DNA of 64,000 bases from Hermetia illucens (lineage: Eukaryota > Arthropoda > Insecta > Diptera > Stratiomyidae), in contig NC_051850.1 of NCBI RefSeq assembly GCF_905115235.1, positions 112,409,982 to 112,473,981 on the forward strand, in the 5' to 3' direction. Numbering within the stretch: position 1 is the stretch's first letter; each line of letters opens with the position of its first letter. Under the pieces are notes generated by a model. It did no database searches. It worked only from the letters and a program-made list of their open reading frames with translations, and was not told the DNA's origin. The translations under genes and the position numbers were made by a program. Below, in pieces: positions 32,001-41,000 of this stretch.

Positions 32001-35000
32001 AGACTTAGACTTCCGGCATGCTGACTGGGAAGTGCTGAAGCCCGCTCTTGTATGGTGGTTTTAAAAGGCTTTCGGGCTATCCTGGTTACTATCTATGGGA
32101 CGGCGACACGACAACGGCCAAACTAATAATAAAAAGTCAACAGGGAAATAAGGAAATTCTTTGGTGCTCTGCTTATTTCCCTATTTCCTATGGAACATGC
32201 ATCGACGCTATCCAATATGCCCAAAGAAAAGGCTTGGGGTAATAGTAGGATGCTGGAGAAGTTCCGATATCAACGTGAAAGGCTCCATGCAATCAGAGTA
32301 TGTGGTAGAACCTAAAGTGCAGATCCTCAATTTGGGAACAATAAAACATCTTGGTGGAACTCGTATTTGCCAAAATAGCGGCAGACGACAAAGGTACTCC
32401 CCAAACGAGGTCTAAAGTCTGATTCAAACGTTGACTGGAATCGGTATAAAAAAGCTCAGAAAACCCTAAAGAAGAGCATAAGGTCGGCTAAACGAGTATC
32501 ATAGAGACACTTCTGCGAAAAGACTAACTCTCTAGAGGCGATCTCCAAGCTGAAGCTGATTCTTATCAAAAAACATAGCGAGTAGCTGGGTTATCTACGT
32601 TTATAGAGCGGGAGGGACATAGAAAGCGATGAAGAAACGGGGAACCTTTGCTTGAAGTGCACTTCCCAAGCAGCATTGAAAATCTTTGCTCACGGCCGAC
32701 AGGTGCATAAAGCCCTCAACCGAGAGACTGGACAATGAGTATTTAACTCTACAGCTACAAGAAGGATTGCGTGGTATAATTGAACATGCAGAAGCTGGAA
32801 GTTCCATTATAGGTTATTACCGATTATTGCTTATCAAGCTCAGTGCACCACGTTGGAAGTATTTATTTTTTGAAGGGGAAGAAAAAGAACAGGGAATCAC
32901 CATGGCCAATCATTTGCCAAGAGTAGCGCGTTTTGAAAAGCAAGCGAGATGCTTGTTTCGAGGTCAGAGATAAAAGGATACAAATTATACGAAAAGAAAA
33001 AAACACTGACCTCACTAAAGAAAATGGATAATATTATTGATGCACATGAAAATCAACCAAGAGCGAACTAGAAGGGGGGAGTTATGAGCAATAATAAAAA
33101 AATGTATAAAATCACTAGAAAATATAATACCAGTGATATCAAATCGATTTATGGGGTTGGTATCGTTTAAAAAACCATCTTTCAACCTGAAGGAAAATTT
33201 GCAGCTCAATAAAAATCAAATGTTATATTCAACAAAAACAACGAAACTTACGTGAATGATCTGAACCTTAATTCGATAGGAATTAGTAGAAGTGGCACAA
33301 AATATGGGTATAACTAAATGAAAAACAAGTCGGGAAACCGGAAGCTGGACGCTTCAGGTACGAAAGGTTTTGTGTATTTCTTAGTATGTAGCAGGTAATA
33401 TATCCATATATTATGTGAGAGTATCCACTTTCGGGTGATATTGACATTCATAGTCTTCAATTTTCAAAGAAGCAACAAATTTGAGGTATTATAACTTTGT
33501 TAGTAATAGTGCGATTTCCACCAAACTTGGTAAGATTATGCTCTATATTATAGCCAATATCACTGCACAATTTCATGGTACTAGGATGAACTTAAGGGGG
33601 GTTTCTAACCAATTACAAAAAATTGTAGTATATATATACTATTATTAACTTTATTTAAACAGATATCGGCACGGAAGGTATTTCGGAGCCCAGGCACCAT
33701 ATAGTGGCAGCCTCCTGATTTTTTTCAGATTTTTCGGTTTGGCAGTTTCTGAGAATGGCCCCCTTAAAGAAGTGATCACTTTCAACTCACACCCTCCCCA
33801 CCCTTCCAACGAATGTCAAAACTAAGATCGGCTTTGAAAAGTACTAATCGAGACCTTTAATTTGATACCCCACATGACTATATTTGATGAAAAAAAATGT
33901 TACACCCCCCTTTTGCATGTATGGGGACCCCTCCTTAAATTCGACGTAAACGGATGTAATTCACTGTATGCGTGAGCGTTCACAGTTCCCACCTTTCTAC
34001 CAAATTTGGTGTCAATCGCTACAACCGTCTCCGAGAAAAATGCGTGTGACGGACAGACAGACAGACAGACAGAGACAGTAAACCGATTTTAATAAGGTTT
34101 TGTGTTTACACAAAACCTTAACAAATCGGGAAACCGGAAGCTGGGCGCTTCAGGTATAAAAGGTTTTGTTTGTTTCTTCTGCGAATATATTGGAGTGTAG
34201 AACTATCCCATTTGTACGTAGCTCATTATGTATATAAATTTACACGGTAAAGACAACTTTGAGCTACTGTAACTTTGTTAGTAATAGTATGATTTTGATC
34301 AATATACTTCATATATAGATAATATAGATAATATACTTCATATTATATTTTATACTACCACCAACTTTTATAACTCTGGGATAGACTTAAGGGGGCTTTT
34401 ATTCAATTTTCCCAAAAATATGGTAATATACTGTTATTAACTCAATTTGAACAGATATCGATATGGAGAGTATTTTGAGGCCTGGGCACCATATAGAGGC
34501 AGCTTCATGAATTTTTCCAAATTTTTCGGTTGAGTAGTTTCTGAGAACGGCTCCGTTAAAGAAATCATCACTTTCCACCCCTCCCACTCCCCGCCTTTCT
34601 AACAAATCAAAGATCTCTAAGACCTGCTTCGAAAAGTACTAATCAAGACCTTTCATTTGATACCCCACATGACTATGTTCGGTGAAAAATAATTTTAAAC
34701 CCTCCTTTTACATGTATGGGGACTACCCCATCCCCTAAATCTCAACGTAGGAGGATATCACTCACTGCATGTCTGGGCGTTCACAATTCCCACCTTCTCA
34801 AATTTCGTGTCAATCGGTACAGCCGTTTCTGAGGAAAGTGCGTGTGACAAACAGACAGACAGGGATGCGGCCAAATGCATGATCGCATCTATTCAAAATA
34901 AATTGCAAAAGGCAGAGGAGAGGAGAAAAGTGCGGTCACGTATGCCGCGTATAGAAGAAACGGGATTAAGCTAGAATAAGCTGACTCCGCCCCCTGATGT

Positions 35001-38000
35001 AATACCTTAGGGTGGTTCCGCGGGGCAGGGAGGGAGTCGGGGGTGGTTTTAGTGGGTAAAAATCCCCCACACTGGTATGCTCAGACCAGTGTCTTTTGAA
35101 GATTTTCACCTCCTCAAAAAAAAAAACAAAAAAGACAGACAGATAGACGGACGGACAGACACACAGACAGACAGACATTGCCCAAAGTGCCCAAATATTA
35201 CAGAGGACGCAGAACACGTCTTTTTTCATTGCCCCAGATTCGAAGTCCAAAGGGCTACATTAGAAGCTACAACCGGGGAGCACTTTACACCCGAAAATAT
35301 AATCAAACTTATGGTGAAATCAAAAGGGATATGGACCGAAGTCGAAAAGGTGGTTGCAGTCATCGGAAAGAAGCTTAAGCAGGAAGAAGTCATCCGAAAT
35401 AATGAACGCAAACAAAACCTTAAAAAGCAGACGTAGACTTTAAGGGCCCATGGACAAATCTTGCTTGAATATCGTGAAGCTAAAAGAATAAAAAATCCCT
35501 TATAGATTTATAGGAACAAAAGAAATTGTATATTCAAGTGAAAATTGCTAAGTCTTCGGAAAAAATCTTTCCAAAAATGATTGTAAAATAAACTTAAAAA
35601 CATGGTATGGGTATTTCTGTAAATATCCCGAAAAATTATAGAAACCGAGTTTATAGAAATTCAAATAAAAAAATATAGGCGAAATAGACAAAGAAGTCAT
35701 CGGAGGAGAATTTAAGAAGAATTTAAGAGAATTTAAGTTAAATAATGGGATATGTTATGAATTCCTCATAAACCTACCAAAAAACTGGTTACTGTTTCTC
35801 AGTGTGTTGTTTAACAAAATAATACAGCTGGAGATGACTCCAGATGCTTGGTCCAATGTAATCTTAATGTTGTTATACAAAAACAAGTCGGGAAACCGAA
35901 AGCTGGATGCTTCAGGTGTTAAAGTTTTTTGTATTTTTTATAGAAGAATATTTCAGTGGACATTTGTTCCATTTGGACCTAGTTCGTAATTTTTAGACAT
36001 ACACTAGGCAGAAAAAGTGTGCGTACACTCAGTAGTATGATACTTTTCCTTAGTAAAACAAAAAAATTAAGCTAATTTTTGTGGCGAATTTATTATCCAA
36101 ACATTACAAATAGTTCCGTAGTTTTAGTGTATTTAATTCACTAAGTTATAAGTCTTACAAAAACCAGGTTATAAAGCCAAAAATTAAAAGAGTCGCAATA
36201 ATTCAGTAGAAAAAGTCTGCGTACAGTAAACAAATATTTAAAAAAAATTATATTTGAGTAAATATGAAAAGCAAATCAGTAGCTTGTAGCATACCCTTTT
36301 CTTTTTATGACCTCTTTTAATCTTTTCGGCATAGAAGATACAAGTTTAGATGTTTCTTCAACACTTATTTTATTCCATTCTTCTTGTAATATTATACATT
36401 TTTCAGCATATCCTTTGAAGTTATATCGTATTGGCGATGTTCTATGGGATTTAAATCTGGCGATTGTGGGGGTGTATGTAACTGTTTGGGAACATTATAT
36501 AATAGCCACAGCTTATTAACCTCAGCCGTATGCTTAGGGTCGTTGTCATGCATAAAATAAAATTCGTCACCCAGGCGTAAATTTTCAGCACTTTGTTTTA
36601 AATTACGTTTTAAAATATTTAGGTAGTCATATTTGTCCATGGTAGACTCTATAAATTGCAGATTTCCTACGCCACCACTTGCCATACACCCCCAAATCAT
36701 TATTCCACCACCACCATGCTTTACCGTTGGCATCAAATTTTCTTTATTCAATGCTGTACATGCTTTGCTCCATACTATTTTTCTTCCTTTTATTCCAAAA
36801 ATGCAGTATTTACTTTCATCTGAGAAAAGCACATTTTCCCAGAATTCATTTGATTGGTTTACGTACTTATTCGCAAATTTTATTCGTTTTCGTCTATTAG
36901 TTAATGAAATAAATGGTTTCTTACGTGCAACTCGCCCATGGTAACCAGCTCTTTTGAGTATTTTCCGTGCAGTATCAGCACAAATTTTTTTGTTGAACTT
37001 AAGTTCAATATCTTTCGCGATTTGTGGTGCAGTTATTCGTGGATTCTTTTTCACCGAACCTATAATACTTCGCCTTTCCCTAATCGACAACTTCGATGGG
37101 CGACCAGATCGTGGCTTCGATGTTATTATTCCCGTCGATTTAAAGTTGTTAACTACCCTTTGAACAGATGAATGTCGCCTTCCTACAATCCTGGCTATTT
37201 CGCGGAAACTTTTTCCTTCTTCCCATAATTTTATTATAACTTTTCTTTCACTTACACAAATCTCTTTTCGCTTCAATTCCATAATAACAATTATACACAC
37301 AAAATAACGAAAAAACGTCCTTATTTTTCACACTTCAAACACAGCCATAAACCAATAACTCACAATCAATTTACTCCAAATGGCAAGGATTTATATTTCG
37401 GGGAATCACCAAATTATGTGGCTGTACGCAGACTTTTTCTACTGAACATTTGTGACTTTTCTTATTTCCCTTTTTTTATTTCAGTTTCCTTGAATTCTAA
37501 TTTCGTAAAAGTGGCCTTATCAAAGCAACAAGACCACAAGCAATATGCAAACAATAAAATGTTTTTAAAAAACTAATTTATTCGTGTGTTTTACTAACGA
37601 ATAACCAGGAACTGCTTAGTGTACGCACATTTTTTCTAGCGAGTGTATATTAGGTAACTTTAGTGTAATTCTGGCATTCAAAGTCTTAGATTTCAATAAA
37701 TTTGCACAAAAACCACAACTTTGTCCTAATAGTGCACTTCCTATTAAACTTGATAGTATTACATTTCATTCTGTAGCCTATATCAATGCGTCATGAGGAT
37801 TCTAGGGTGAACTTAAGGGTGGTTGGCATTGACTAGTTGTACTATGGCCTTTCAAAGTTGCATCTTCTATCTTGGAAATTAAGGAATGAAGAGCAGATTC
37901 ACAAGATTTACCACGCTGATAAGAATGCTGACTTTTATTTAGTGGGTGTGACCTTAGTGCTTTCACGTGAATGTCACGTTCAGCCAGTCGCTTCAAACAT

Positions 38001-41000
38001 TTCAGCGAGAATAACGTTAAGCTGGTCTAACAGAAATCTTCTGGGTTTGAATAGTCATCTCCCCCAGGTTTCGGTATGAAGACTACCTTACATTTTGCCA
38101 AGAAAAGAGCTCGTAGCCCAGATCAAGAGATTTCATCCCTGGCAGTGCTCAAAAGATACAAAAACTCTTGCTTTTTCACTGGTAACCACAATTCTTGTAG
38201 TGCTCCGATTCCTCTTGTAACACTTTTGTGTTGATAGGTTTGCAGAAACACCAACTCTCTTCCTTCGATTGATGCCCCCTGTTCTCTTGGATGTTGAATT
38301 TCCAAGGAAATCTGTGCTGACTACACCACAGTAGATCTACTATAGGCAGTACCCTTACAAAAATGACCCCACTTGCAAATGTGCTTGCAGAAGCTTATCT
38401 ATACACATCAGAGACGCTAAACAAGGAAAAGGCATAATCTTCGTCAAATCGTATTGGTAAGAGAGAGATCGGTGAGCTTTTGCTATTCTGGTACTACGGC
38501 GTGCTCACCCATATAGCAATAAGTTGTTTCACGTATTCACTTATACATAAGCAAAAACATGCCAATCTCACCAATACATTGGCAAGTCCGGGCGGTATGT
38601 CAAACACAGCTGGTCGGGTTTTCGGTACATCTCGCTCATGCTCAAGGGCAAACCAATTTGAAATCGTGTGTACTCGCACTGATTTCCCCCCTTGAGGGGC
38701 AAGGGGGAGTGAGGTAGCTGTCTAGTATCTAACTGTGGACTACACTTTAGAGTTTTTGAACGTAATATTCAATTTTTTAAGAGAGTCCAATTGGTTCCTA
38801 GTATTCCGGCTTTGTATTACAGTCTATTCGCTCAAAATAGTAATGGTGGTCTGATAGACTCTATACAGCACCCGTCATTGAAATGTAGATTGTTAGGTCA
38901 ATTACTTCGTGTCTTGTAGGTTCCACGAATATAGGGGCATACCCTACGCTTGGAGTCATGAGATCAACTCTTTCTCCAACTAGTAAGTTAAGAGTTCGCA
39001 TTACAACCTACTAAGAGTTCAAAGCCACTTAATTCTGCTACAAGATCTCTCAGTTTATGGGCCGGCGGGCGGCACAAAGAATTATAGGATAAGTACGCAG
39101 AGGTAACTATCATCTTTCCCGTTTTGCCATTAATCTGGTGTTGTAAGATGACGGGAATTAGGTTCTGGACACAGAATTATCACAGCATGGCTGACTCTAA
39201 TAATTTTCACATCAGAATACAGGCTCTCGGTCTGTGGATTTTTCATCGTAAAAGATGGTAGCTCTCTTAACTGATCCAATGCCATATACAATATTTTATT
39301 AATTCGAACTTGTGGCTCTTGCACTAACAGATATAAGAGCAGTCCTGCAACTTTCCTGATTTGAATAACCTTTATGCGCTTCGACCTAAGCGTAGTCTGA
39401 TTTGTAAAAACAGTTAGAAGCATATGGCAAGTCAGTGTATAACCAGGTTTCTGTTACATTCTACCGTGAAAGACTCGATTCCCTCATGATCGATTTCTAT
39501 GAGAATTGTTGCATTTGGCGGTGTAACAGTGCCTATATCCTCGTTCATAAGGATCTTGTCTATTCCCACAAAGCATTCTTTTCTTTTCGATTTAGCGCCT
39601 TCCGTTCACGTCTCCATCTTCTGCCTATACTGTTAAGTATGTCGGAGAAGATACTGGCAGGTAGGAACTGTCCTAGTCCTTTGGTCAATGCGGCAATTTG
39701 TTGATTGATAGAATTTCAGTCTTTCCAGGAAAAAGTGGAAACTGTCCGTGAGTACCTTAAGAGCCTTTTGATCTAGTCCGGAAACCAAGCTGAATCTTTA
39801 CATGTTAGTGGATTTATATATATATATATTTCATCATCCTATTTGGCACCTGATTTTCTATCGATTGAGTATATAAGGGACGTTTCTAATGCGAGCATTT
39901 TTTTCGCTTTTCGGTCATTTTACTCGAACATGGGGCGGCTACTTCGTGGAGAAACTAGAAGAACACCACTCAAGGCTGTCCACAGGGTGGAGTACTATCG
40001 CCGCTGATGTGGAGTATGGTAGTGGATGAACTCCTGGACGTGTTAACTAATACTGGAATACAAGTCCAGGGCTACGCGGACGACATTGTTCTAATCTGTA
40101 GGGGCAAATATGAAGATACCCTATGTGATAGAATCCAAACTGGATTAAGGGTTACTAGTGCCTGGTGCAGGAAGGTGGGACTGCGGATCAACCCAACCAA
40201 AACCACCATAGTACCATTCACTAGGAGGCGTAAGCTGGATCACCTGAAAGCCATAACAGTACATGATATGGAGGTGAAACGAGAAACAGAAGTCAAATAT
40301 TTGGGAATCACGCTAGACCAAAAATTACTCTGGAAGACACATGTCGGAAACACTTGTCGAAAAGCCACGAGGGCCCTGATGACTTGCAGATCCATAGCAG
40401 GAAAAAAATGGGGTTGCAGCCCGAAGATACTACTTTGGATATATACTGCAATAGTAAGGCCAATGATTACCTATGGAGCGGTAATCTGGGCAGAAAGAAC
40501 CCAACTCAGCACACAAGCCAGGGAATTACATAAGCTCCAAAGGCTGGCTTGCGTGTGTATCAGTGGGGCAATGAGGACATGCCCAACGGCATCCTTGGAG
40601 GTCCTTCTGGGATTGACCCCTCTCCATCTGCACATACAGATGCAGGCAAGGAGATCAATATTCAGGATGGCCGGTAGTATGAGTGAGGCGGGGAGCTGCC
40701 TAAATCGAAGGAAGATTGATATCCTTTCTAGGCGGTATCCCGAATTACTGAAACCGAGGGACAACATGACAACAAGGTTTTACCTCGATAAGAAGTTTGA
40801 AACACGTTGGAGTAACAAGACAAACTGGGAGAGCGTGGCTGCGACATACGGCTTAAACCAGCAACTGATTACTTGGTACACTGACGGATCCCTGACAGCA
40901 GAGGGAGCGGGTACCGGTGTCATTGGTCCAAGGAAAATTTACTTGGAACCAATGGGCAGGTACACTAGCATATTCCAGGCAATGGAAGGCAATGAGGCAG

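Larger units (their letters stand above)
35877..37830 (+). mobile_element. DINE-like element (H3), split by a Tc1-like transposon
   Basis: The 5' end ACAAGTCGGGAAACCGAAAG at about 35882. The element continues to 35999, is interrupted by the Tc1-like element (36002-37645), and resumes at 37648 with text matching H1's middle. It stops near 37830, before any GACA block, where a LOA-type LINE begins. Confidence 0.75.
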
